Below, one piece after another: positions 18,817 to 26,616 of a DNA stretch of 45,440 bases. Both the position numbers and the translations under genes were made by a program. The first letter of the stretch is position 1, and each line of letters opens with the position of its first letter. Under the pieces are notes generated by a model, which was not told the origin of the DNA, made no database searches, and was given only the letters and a program-made list of their open reading frames with translations. The stretch is from an uncultured Prevotella sp. Its GTDB lineage: Bacteria > Bacteroidota > Bacteroidia > Bacteroidales > Bacteroidaceae. The stretch lies in assembly GCA_905196835.1 (NCBI GenBank), contig CAJJWN010000024.1, positions 1 to 45,440 on the forward strand, written 5' to 3'.

Positions 18817-20589
18817 ATGAAAGACTTTTTCAAGTACATGTCAGCCACAGTCGTAGGACTGATTGTATTCACGCTCATTACGGGCATCATCGGCGCAATG
18901 TGCATAGTGGGCATGATAGCTTCGGGCAGCTCGGCCAAGGACGTCAGTGACAACAGCGTCATGGTAATCAACCTGTCCGGGATGCTCAACGAACGTTCTG
19001 AAAGCACATTCATGGACGAAATAGGCGGCAACACGGTTGGCACAATAGGCCTTGACGACGTGCTCGCAGCCATTGACAAAGCCGAAGGCAACGACAAAAT
19101 CAAGGGCATATACATTGAGGCCGGTATGTTGTCGGCCGACTCTTACGCCTCACTCACTGCTATACGCAACGCATTGCTCGACTTCAAGAAGAGCGGCAAG
19201 TGGATTGTAGCATACGGAGACGTGTACACACAGGGCGTATATTACGTGGCCTCTGTGGCCGACAAGGTTTTCCTCAATCCGAGCGGACAGGTTGACTGGC
19301 ACGGAATAGCGTCGCAGCCCATATTCCTTAAAGACCTTATGGCGAAGTTCGGAGTGAAGATGCAGCTTGCGAAAGTAGGCGCATACAAGAGTGCTCCGGA
19401 AATGTTTACCGCCGACAAAATGAGCGATGCCAACCGTGAGCAGGTAACCGCTTACATAAACGGCCTGTGGCAGAACGTATGCAAAGGCGTGTCGGAAAGC
19501 CGCAAAATCAGCGTAGCACAGCTGAACGCCTACGCTGACAGCTTCGTTACGCTTAGCGACGCCAAGGATTTCGTGAAATACAAATTTGTTGACAAGCTTA
19601 TCTACACAGACGGAATAAAGGCGGAAATCAACAAACTTTTGAAGAATGAAGCCGACGACGACATCAACACGGTAAGCCTTGCCGACATGAAAGTGGTGAA
19701 AGGCAAGGAAGATAAGGGCGAGGAAATAGCCGTCTACTACGCATACGGCGACATTGTTGACAGCGAAACGGGCGGAATGATGTCGAGCGGACACAGCATC
19801 GTGGGCAAAACAGTATGCCAAGACCTTGAAGACTTGATGGAAGACGACGACGTGAAGGCTGTCGTACTGCGCATCAACTCTGGCGGAGGAAGTGCATACG
19901 CGTCAGAACAAATATGGCATTATGTGGAGATGCTTAAGAAGAAAAAGCCCGTAGTGGTTTCCATGGGAGGCATGGCCGCATCGGGAGGCTACTACATCAG
20001 CAGCGGCGCGAACTGGATTGTGGCCGAGCCAACGACACTCACGGGAAGCATAGGCATATTCGGCATGTTCCCCGACATGAGCGAACTGCTTACGCAGAAA
20101 CTCGGAGTTAAGTTCGACGAGGTGAAGACCAACAGGCACAGCGCTTTCGGAACGCCGGCCCGTCCGTTCAACGAAGAAGAGATGAGATACCTTAATAAAT
20201 ATATAGACCGCGGCTACAACCTGTTCCGTCAGCGCGTGGCGCAAGGACGCAAGATGAAGGTTGAGAATGTCGAGAAAATCGCCCAAGGGCGCGTATGGCT
20301 CGGACAGGATGCGCTGAAAATCAAGCTTGTTGACGAGCTTGGCGGACTCGACAAGGCCATTGCCAAGGCGGCGCAACTGGCAAAGCTCAAGGAATACCAC
20401 ACATCGGCATACCCGGGCAAGGTTGACTGGTTAGACCAGCTGCTCAACAAAACATCCGGCGGCAGCTACATAAAGGCTCAAATGCGCCAAAGCCTCGGCG
20501 AATACTACGAGCCGTTCATGCTGCTCAAGGACATGAACAACCAGTCGGCGATACAGGCCCGTGTACCGTTCATGATGAACATTAAATAA
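18817..20589 (+). CDS. sppA: Signal peptide peptidase SppA, 67-kDa type
   Basis: A membrane-bound serine protease that degrades signal peptides after their release. The 590-residue length fits the long, two-domain (67K) form. An N-terminal membrane anchor covers about residues 12-36. The general-base Lys191 lies in GAYKSAPEMF in the first domain, and the nucleophile Ser389 in GGMAASGGYYISSGA in the second, as in E. coli SppA. RINSGGGSAYASE (352-364) is the usual substrate-binding loop. It has its own promoter and is followed by lpxK after an inverted repeat. Confidence 0.95.
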   Translation: MKDFFKYMSATVVGLIVFTLITGIIGAMCIVGMIASGSSAKDVSDNSVMVINLSGMLNERSESTFMDEIGGNTVGTIGLDDVLAAIDKAEGNDKIKGIYIEAGMLSADSYASLTAIRNALLDFKKSGKWIVAYGDVYTQGVYYVASVADKVFLNPSGQVDWHGIASQPIFLKDLMAKFGVKMQLAKVGAYKSAPEMFTADKMSDANREQVTAYINGLWQNVCKGVSESRKISVAQLNAYADSFVTLSDAKDFVKYKFVDKLIYTDGIKAEINKLLKNEADDDINTVSLADMKVVKGKEDKGEEIAVYYAYGDIVDSETGGMMSSGHSIVGKTVCQDLEDLMEDDDVKAVVLRINSGGGSAYASEQIWHYVEMLKKKKPVVVSMGGMAASGGYYISSGANWIVAEPTTLTGSIGIFGMFPDMSELLTQKLGVKFDEVKTNRHSAFGTPARPFNEEEMRYLNKYIDRGYNLFRQRVAQGRKMKVENVEKIAQGRVWLGQDALKIKLVDELGGLDKAIAKAAQLAKLKEYHTSAYPGKVDWLDQLLNKTSGGSYIKAQMRQSLGEYYEPFMLLKDMNNQSAIQARVPFMMNIK

Positions 20590-20597
20590 AAGAGAAC

Positions 20598-20690
20598 AAC
20601 GAAAAATGAAAAGTGAAAAATCCATCTGTAACTTTTGGCAAAGTATTGGATTTTTCACTTCTCGCTCTTCACTTTTCACTCAACCCCCCA
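20598..20690. repeat. Intergenic inverted repeat of GTGAAAA words
   Basis: The left side AAAAGTGAAAAATCCA pairs with TGGATTTTTCACTT on the right, and both sides extend in words of the type GTGAAAA/GAAAAAT. It lies between sppA and lpxK and ends just before the lpxK start. Confidence 0.6.
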
Positions 20691-20694
20691 AAAG

Positions 20695-21867
20695 ATGGAA
20701 GGCGACTTTATCAAGATAAACGAATGGATGCTGCCACTTAGCTGGTTGTACGGCCTCGGCGTTAAGATGCGCAACCAGATGTTCGAACTCGGCATACTGA
20801 AAAGCCGTAGTTTCGACATCCCGGTAATATCGGTCGGCAACATAACCGTTGGCGGTTCCGGCAAGACGCCACACGTAGAATACTTGATAAGGCTGCTTAA
20901 AGACAAGGTAAAGGTGGCTGTGCTCAGCCGCGGCTACAAGCGCAAAAGCAAAGGTTTCGTACTTGCCGGAGCAGACACGGCGATGAAAGACATCGGCGAC
21001 GAGCCTTTCCAGATGAAGACAAAGTTCCCAGACATACATGTGGCCGTGGACAAGAACCGATGCCACGGCATCGACATGCTGACAAGCATGGAAGAAAGTA
21101 ACGACACGGACGTAATCCTTCTTGACGACGCCTTCCAGCACCGTTATGTCAAACCGGGAATAAACATACTGCTCGTCGATTACCACAGGCTAATCATATA
21201 CGACAAACTGCTCCCTGCCGGACGGTTGAGGGAGCCGCAAAGCGGCAAGGCCAGGGCCGACATCGTCATCATAACGAAATGCCCGAAAGACCTGAAGCCT
21301 ATGGAGTTCCGCGTAATCATAAAGGCTATGGAACTGTACCCATACCAGCAACTGTTCTTCACCACGCTTGAATACGACAACCTCCGCCCGATGTTCGGTG
21401 ACAAGGAACTGCCTTTGAACAACATCGGCAGGGACGTAAACATACTGCTGCTGACCGGCATCGCATCGCCCAAACAGATGACATACGACCTGGAAGAACA
21501 TTCGGCAAACATCACACCGCTGACTTTTCCCGACCACCACCAGTTCAAAAGCAAAGACATCGAACTGATAAACACTACGTTCAGCCAGATGCCTTCTCCC
21601 AAAATAATCATAACTACGGAAAAAGACAACGCACGCCTGGCCGGCATGGAAGGACTGTCTGACGAAGTGCGGCAACATATATACATGCTGCCAGTCAGGA
21701 TAAAGTTCATGCTCGGACAGGAAGAAGAGTTCAACAATAAAATCATCGGCTATGTACAAAAAAATTCAAAAAACAGCATCCTGGCTAAAACAAAGGATGA
21801 CAACAAGTCCAAAAACGGCGATAATACTCGGCACCGGACTGGGACAATTAGCTTCAGAAATAACTGA
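20695..21867 (+). CDS. lpxK: Tetraacyldisaccharide 4'-kinase LpxK
   Basis: Phosphorylates the lipid A precursor at the 4' position, at the inner membrane. The start at 20695 (MEGDFIKINEW) is chosen because the open frame before it lies within an inverted repeat. The 390-residue product has the P-loop region VGNITVGGSGKTPH (47-60) and the family motifs LSRGYKRKSKGF, VAVDKNR and LLDDAFQHR. The C-terminus (from about residue 353) is polar and basic and is read through the first 116 nt of the next gene, in another frame. The tail may be a consequence of that overlap rather than a functional domain. Confidence 0.95.
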   Translation: MEGDFIKINEWMLPLSWLYGLGVKMRNQMFELGILKSRSFDIPVISVGNITVGGSGKTPHVEYLIRLLKDKVKVAVLSRGYKRKSKGFVLAGADTAMKDIGDEPFQMKTKFPDIHVAVDKNRCHGIDMLTSMEESNDTDVILLDDAFQHRYVKPGINILLVDYHRLIIYDKLLPAGRLREPQSGKARADIVIITKCPKDLKPMEFRVIIKAMELYPYQQLFFTTLEYDNLRPMFGDKELPLNNIGRDVNILLLTGIASPKQMTYDLEEHSANITPLTFPDHHQFKSKDIELINTTFSQMPSPKIIITTEKDNARLAGMEGLSDEVRQHIYMLPVRIKFMLGQEEEFNNKIIGYVQKNSKNSILAKTKDDNKSKNGDNTRHRTGTISFRNN

Positions 21868-22564
21868 CAGTTACGAATTTCCTTACGAAGAAATACCCAA
21901 CTTCCCCGTTTCAACGGTAGAGGGACACGCCGGCAAACTTATATTCGGCAAGCTTGGCGGCGTAGACATCATGGCGATGGAAGGCCGATTCCATTACTAC
22001 GAGGGCTACAAGATGAAGCAAGTGACATTCCCCATACGCATAATGTACGAACTGGGCATTAAGACCCTCTTCGTAAGCAATGCGTCGGGAGGTATGAACC
22101 CCGACTTCAAAATAGGCGACCTGATGATTATCACCGACCACATCAACCTCTTCCCGGAGCATCCTTTGCGCGGAAAGAACCTGCCTACCGGGCCCCGCTT
22201 CCCCGACATGCACGAGGCATACGACCACAAACTTATAGCCCAGGCCGACGCCATAGCCAAAGAGAAAGGCATACGCGTGGTGCACGGAGTGTACGTCGGG
22301 GTGCAAGGCCCTACGTTTGAGACACCAGCCGAATACAAGATGTACCACCGCCTTGGCGGCGACGCAGTGGGAATGAGCACCGTGCCTGAAGTCATCGTGG
22401 CCCACCATTGCGGCATAAAGACATTCGGAATAAGCATAATAACAGACCTCGGACTTGAAGACCAGCCCGTTGAAGTAAGCCACGAGGAGGTTCAAATAGC
22501 CGCAAACAAGGCGCAGCCCCTGATGACCGAGATTATGAGGGAAATGATTAGAAGGGCACAATAA
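21752..22564 (+). CDS. Purine nucleoside phosphorylase
   Basis: Cleaves inosine and guanosine with phosphate to base and ribose-1-phosphate (purine salvage). The 270-residue length and the motifs GTGLGQLA (phosphate loop), VEGHAGKLIFG, NASGGMNPDFKIGDLMIITDHIN and GPTFETPAEYK place it in the trimeric PNP/MTAP family, and Asn at TDLGLEDQP region is replaced by Asp-Leu-Gly, so the preferred base is not certain. The N-terminal helix KKIQKTASWLKQRM is normal for the family, which supports the start at 21752 inside lpxK; an internal ATG at 21797 would remove it. Confidence 0.92.
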   Translation: MYKKIQKTASWLKQRMTTSPKTAIILGTGLGQLASEITDSYEFPYEEIPNFPVSTVEGHAGKLIFGKLGGVDIMAMEGRFHYYEGYKMKQVTFPIRIMYELGIKTLFVSNASGGMNPDFKIGDLMIITDHINLFPEHPLRGKNLPTGPRFPDMHEAYDHKLIAQADAIAKEKGIRVVHGVYVGVQGPTFETPAEYKMYHRLGGDAVGMSTVPEVIVAHHCGIKTFGISIITDLGLEDQPVEVSHEEVQIAANKAQPLMTEIMREMIRRAQ

Positions 22565-22569
22565 AATAA

Positions 22570-22655
22570 AGGAGTAAGGAGAGAAGTAGTAAAGGAGTAA
22601 GTAGAAATGCGTTGTGTACCATGGCATATCTACTTACTCCTTCTCTCCTTACTAA
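22570..22655. repeat. Intergenic inverted repeat of GGAGTAA words
   Basis: The right arm (22629-22653, CTTACTCCTTCTCTCCTTAC) is complementary to parts of the left arm (22573-22605), which has an extra 7-8 nt word. The left arm is nearly the same as the reverse complement of the repeat at 2.7 kb. It separates pnp from thiL. Confidence 0.65.
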
Positions 22656-22686
22656 TTTTACTACATCAACCAAACGACAAAAGAAA

Positions 22687-23757
22687 ATGACCGACATAGC
22701 AAAACTTGGAGAGTTCGGACTAATCCACCACCTTACCGACGGGCTTAAGCCTAAGAACGAAGCCACCCTGTACGGCGTAGGCGACGACTGCGCCGTGCTC
22801 CACTACCCCGGCACCGAGGTGCTCGTAACCACAGACATGCTCATGGAGGGCGTACACTTCGACCTTACCTACATAGACCTTGAGCACTTGGGCTACAAAG
22901 CCGCCATGGTGAACATCAGCGACATATTCGCCATGAACGGCACTCCGCGCCAGCTGACCGTGAGCATTGCACTAAGCAAACGCTTCACCGTCGAAGACAT
23001 GGAGAAGTTTTACAACGGCCTGCGCATGGCCTGCGACAAGTGGGGAGTTGACATTGTGGGAGGTGACACCACGTCGTCATACACGGGCATGGCCATCAGC
23101 ATCACCTGCATAGGCGAATGCCCGAAAGACGAAATAGTGTACCGCAACGGCGCCGGGGACACCGACCTCGTCTGCGTTTCAGGCGACCTCGGGGCGGCAT
23201 ATATGGGCCTGCAGCTGCTCGAACGCGAAAAGAGCGTGTACTACCAGCAGGTAGACGAAGCACGCAAGAAGAACGACAAGCGCGCGTTGGAGCAGCTCGC
23301 CCACTTCCAGCCCGACTTCGCAGGCAAAGAATACCTGCTGCAACGCCAACTGCAGCCCGAAGCCCGGGGCGACATCATACGCCGCCTGCGCGAGCTGAAC
23401 ATACGCCCTACGGCCATGATGGACATCAGCGACGGCCTGAGCAGCGAACTGATGCACATCTGCAAGCAGAGCGGATGCGGATGCAGGATTTACGAGAAGA
23501 ACATCCCCATCGACTACCAGACGGCGGTAATGGCCGAGGAGATGAATATGAACGTCACCACCTGCGCCCTCAACGGGGGCGAAGACTACGAGCTGCTATT
23601 TACCGTGCCCATAGGCGACCACGAGAAGATAGAGCAGCTTGATGGTGTCAGGCTAATCGGACACATAACCAAGCCCGAACTGGGACAGATGCTCGTAACA
23701 CGCGACAACAACGAGTTCGAGCTGAAAGCACAAGGTTGGAACCCGCTGAAAGGATAG
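22687..23757 (+). CDS. thiL: Thiamine-monophosphate kinase ThiL
   Basis: Makes thiamine diphosphate from thiamine monophosphate with ATP. The 356-residue protein has the PurM-like N-terminal domain with YGVGDDCAVL and TTDMLMEGVHF (Mg and ATP binding), GGDTTSS, and the C-terminal MDISDGLSSEL. The start at 22687 (MTDIAKLGEFG) is preferred to one 75 nt upstream that would fall inside the inverted repeat. It ends in TAG and is followed by a strong terminator. It probably belongs with lpxK and pnp in one transcript, an order not explained by pathway. Confidence 0.95.
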   Translation: MTDIAKLGEFGLIHHLTDGLKPKNEATLYGVGDDCAVLHYPGTEVLVTTDMLMEGVHFDLTYIDLEHLGYKAAMVNISDIFAMNGTPRQLTVSIALSKRFTVEDMEKFYNGLRMACDKWGVDIVGGDTTSSYTGMAISITCIGECPKDEIVYRNGAGDTDLVCVSGDLGAAYMGLQLLEREKSVYYQQVDEARKKNDKRALEQLAHFQPDFAGKEYLLQRQLQPEARGDIIRRLRELNIRPTAMMDISDGLSSELMHICKQSGCGCRIYEKNIPIDYQTAVMAEEMNMNVTTCALNGGEDYELLFTVPIGDHEKIEQLDGVRLIGHITKPELGQMLVTRDNNEFELKAQGWNPLKG

Positions 23758-23775
23758 CCACAACACCATACATAT

Positions 23776-23817
23776 AAATCCGCACGGCCTGCATTTGTAC
23801 AAGCCGTGCGGATTTTT
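23776..23817 (+). terminator. Rho-independent terminator of thiL
   Basis: A perfect 13-bp stem (AAATCCGCACGGC at 23776-23788, complement at 23803-23815) and a T tract. 18 nt after the thiL stop. Confidence 0.9.
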
Positions 23818-24218
23818 CATACACGCTCCAGACCCGATTTACAACCGTCCACACAGCGTGCCAAGGAATTTCCCATAAACTACTGGCAATCAGGCACTTA
23901 CAGCAAACCCACCTATAAAAATCCCAAAGGCGGCCTTTTAACTTGCAAAAGACGGCTTTTGGCAGCCTTAAAGACGGCCTTTGGTGATGCCAAAGACCGT
24001 CTTTTACAAAACCGCCGCAGCCATTCCCCTCCCCGACCGGCCGCTACCGGCTATACAAAAAACGTTTCCAACGCCATAAACAAGTTTTAGTTTTACATGT
24101 AACCCGTTTTTCAGACAAATTACAACGGCGGCTTCGCATATTTTATCAGATGATGATACTTTTATGCTTACGGCTCAAATTAGATTGAAAAAGCGTAGGC
24201 GGTTGAGTTCTTTTTCAA
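23818..24218. other. 400-nt gene-free stretch with AAAGGCGG-type repeat cluster at 23924-24008
   Basis: Contains CCCAAAGGCGGCCTTTTAAC, GCAAAAGACGGCTTTTGG, TTAAAGACGGCCTTTGG and GCCAAAGACCGTCTTTTAC back to back, each partly self-complementary, about 22 nt apart. The rest is AT-rich leader DNA before the GH26 gene; I see no gene in it. Confidence 0.65.
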
Positions 24219-24226
24219 TAATTTTG
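24219..24226 (+). promoter_or_regulatory. -7 promoter box of the GH26 PUL
   Basis: TAATTTTG followed by C. A transcript would start near 24233, only 8 nt before the ATG at 24241, so the ATG at 24268 is the more likely start of the GH26 gene. Confidence 0.5.
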
Positions 24227-24267
24227 CGATGATAATCTGAATGACTGAAAACTTAAACTTAAATAAT

Positions 24268-25449
24268 ATGACGCGCTATTTACTGTATTTCCGTTCCAAA
24301 TTAAATGCGGCGGCAACCGGCATTGCAGGATGTCTGCTCGCCGTAGGCATGGCTGCCTGCCCCGTAACAGCAAGCGGGCAGCACCGGCTTTGCAACCCGC
24401 AAGCCACACAAGAGGCGAATGACGTTTACCAAATTCTGTGGCAGGTGTACCAGAAGCAGGCACTATCGGCCACCGTGGCGAACGTCGACTGGAACATCAA
24501 GGAGGCCGAGAACGTGCATGAATGGACGGGCAAGTGGCCGGTGATGAACGTGTTTGACTTCATCAACTTTCGCAACTCGAAGGACGTAAACCCGAAAGGC
24601 TGGCTCGACTACAGCGACATAAGCCTGGCCGAAAACTGGTGGAAGGACGGCGGACTGGTAGGCTGCATGTGGCACTGGAACATGCAGGCGAACAACGGCA
24701 AGGACCAGACCTGCACGCCGGGCACCGAGCCGGGACAGACAAGTTTTGACGTATCGAAGATTGACGACACCAATTCCGCCGAATACAAGCAAATCATCAA
24801 GGACATAGACCAGATAGCCAAATACCTCGGCAAGATGCAGGATGCAGGCATACCTGTTATCTGGCGTCCGCTGCACGAAGCCGCAGGCAACATCTACGAG
24901 TATGAGGGCGGCCAGGCTTGGTTCTGGTGGGGAGCCAAAGGTGCGGAACCTTTTAAGAAGCTCTGGCGGCTGATGTACGACCGCCTTGTCAACGAGCACA
25001 AGCTGAACAACCTCATATGGGTGTGGACATCGCAGGCTTCGGCCGCTGACGGAGTAGTAGACAGCGACTGGTATCCGGGCGACGAATACGTCGATGTGGT
25101 AGGCCGCGACAGCTATTACGCCTTGCAATACCCTCTGATGAAAGAATACAAAGCCCTCGCGGCGAAGTATCCGGGCAAGCTCGTTGCCTTGGCCGAATGC
25201 GGCAACGGCGACGAAGTAAGCATGTCTCTATGGAGCAAAATCTGGCAGGAAGGCTCGCGCTGGTGCTGGTTCATGACGTGGTACGACTACAACTACAACG
25301 CCGGACAGAGCCAGGAGCACAAGTTTGCAGGCAAGGAATGGTGGATTGACGCCTTCAACTCCGGCACCGTGCTCGACCGCGACGCCTTCAAGCAGCTGCG
25401 CGGACAGTCACATAAGTACGTACTCGTAAAAGACAACAAGGTATTATGA
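24268..25449 (+). CDS. GH26 endo-beta-mannanase, secreted
   Basis: Predicted to cut beta-1,4-mannan chains at or outside the cell surface. With the start at 24268 the protein has 393 residues: a signal region to about residue 35 (a Cys at 31 makes a lipoprotein possible, though the lipobox MAAC is not ideal), then one GH26 barrel. The acid/base Glu204 lies in IWRPLHEAAGN and the nucleophile Glu310 in VALAECGN, both in the family's usual context; CMWHWNMQANN, WFWWGAKGAEPFKKLW and IWVWTSQ are also GH26 hallmarks. The next gene overlaps by 4 nt. GH26 also includes rare beta-1,3-xylanases and lichenases, but mannanase is by far the likelier activity. Confidence 0.92.
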   Translation: MTRYLLYFRSKLNAAATGIAGCLLAVGMAACPVTASGQHRLCNPQATQEANDVYQILWQVYQKQALSATVANVDWNIKEAENVHEWTGKWPVMNVFDFINFRNSKDVNPKGWLDYSDISLAENWWKDGGLVGCMWHWNMQANNGKDQTCTPGTEPGQTSFDVSKIDDTNSAEYKQIIKDIDQIAKYLGKMQDAGIPVIWRPLHEAAGNIYEYEGGQAWFWWGAKGAEPFKKLWRLMYDRLVNEHKLNNLIWVWTSQASAADGVVDSDWYPGDEYVDVVGRDSYYALQYPLMKEYKALAAKYPGKLVALAECGNGDEVSMSLWSKIWQEGSRWCWFMTWYDYNYNAGQSQEHKFAGKEWWIDAFNSGTVLDRDAFKQLRGQSHKYVLVKDNKVL

Positions 25450-26591
25450 AACGATTTACAGCCATATCACTGCTTCTGGCCTGCCTGTTTGCCGTCACAC
25501 GCACTATGGCGGCAGAGCGTACAATCCTGCTCGGGCCGAAAACCATCGGCGCAGGATGGAAAGACAACATCGTAATACTGCCCCAGCAGTTCGCCACGGC
25601 AAAGGCGGGCGACATACTGACCGTGTACGTTGACAACGTGAAGGGCGGCGCACAGGGAGCATTCCAAGACCCGGCCGGCTGGAAGGCCATAGCCCCAGAA
25701 TACGCATACTTCGGCATTTCAGGGCCTTTCCGCCTGAAACTGACCGACGACATCCTCGCAAAAATAAAGCAGCGCGGCCTCGCCTTGAGCGGACATGACT
25801 ACCGCATACTGCGCGTGACGCACATCCCTGCGGAAGAAATGGTTGAAAAGGTAATATACAAAGGTCCGTCAGTCTTGATGAAAGACGACTGGAGCGCAAG
25901 CGCAAGAATACAGAAGAGCTGCTTCAAGGACGTGAAAGTGGGCGACGTGCTGCACTTCCAGGTGAGCCGCGTGGAGGAAGGCGCGGCAGGCAAAATCATG
26001 GATTTCACGTGGAACGCAATGGACGCCTCGCTTGACGGTGTGCCCGTAGGGCAGGACGGTTTCACCTACCCCATCACCGAGCAGTCGCAACTCGTGAAGC
26101 TACAACTGGCCGGCAGCGACGGCGTAAGTATGCGCGTAGGCGGCAAGGGCTACCGGCTGGAAAAGATTTCGGTCGTATCTTTCATCGGAACGCGCGACGA
26201 AGACCTTACCAACGCGCAGCGCGCCCCACGAGAATACGAGCTGCAACCGGGCGAACTGTTCCACGGAGAAAAGGAGTTTCCATTAGACTGGAGCGGCAAC
26301 CTGCGCATAACGGCCGAGCCGTTTCAGGACTGCACAGAGAGCGACTGCATCGTAGTAAGCTACGAAAAGATGCAACCCGGCTGCCAACCGCAAATCTCAT
26401 TCCGCGAAAACCGCGGCAAATGGCTTGACATAACGGGCGCCGCAGAGCCCGTATGGTACAAGCTCGACGGCAACGACGTTGTACTTACGCTCGACGCCAC
26501 GATACTCGACAAGCTCAAGACGCGCGGAGTGGTCATCACGGGCATGGGTGCCACGATAACCAAAGTCTACATCTTACACATTGACAACTAA
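25446..26591 (+). CDS. Secreted protein of three tandem beta-sandwich-like modules, partner of the GH26 enzyme
   Basis: A 381-residue protein with a signal peptide (MKRFTAISLLLACLFAV...AAE). It contains three repeats of about 110-120 residues, each beginning with a GP/G-xW-type segment (ILLGPKTIGAGWKD, VIYKGPSVLMKDDW, ELFHGEKEFPLDW), with a central strand rich in hydrophobics (AGDILTVYVDNV, VGDVLHFQVSRV, ESDCIVVSYEKM) and ending in a strand like RGLALSGHDYRILRVTHI, GGKGYRLEKISVVSF or RGVVITGMGATITKVYIL. The first gene of the PUL overlaps its start (ATGA), which suggests coupled translation. No catalytic residues were recognised. The modules resemble those of the interrupted gene at 33.15 kb. 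A non-catalytic glycan-binding role is the inference. Confidence 0.7.
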   Translation: MKRFTAISLLLACLFAVTRTMAAERTILLGPKTIGAGWKDNIVILPQQFATAKAGDILTVYVDNVKGGAQGAFQDPAGWKAIAPEYAYFGISGPFRLKLTDDILAKIKQRGLALSGHDYRILRVTHIPAEEMVEKVIYKGPSVLMKDDWSASARIQKSCFKDVKVGDVLHFQVSRVEEGAAGKIMDFTWNAMDASLDGVPVGQDGFTYPITEQSQLVKLQLAGSDGVSMRVGGKGYRLEKISVVSFIGTRDEDLTNAQRAPREYELQPGELFHGEKEFPLDWSGNLRITAEPFQDCTESDCIVVSYEKMQPGCQPQISFRENRGKWLDITGAAEPVWYKLDGNDVVLTLDATILDKLKTRGVVITGMGATITKVYILHIDN

Positions 26592-26616
26592 CAAACAAAT
26601 TTAATAACCTTCTAAT

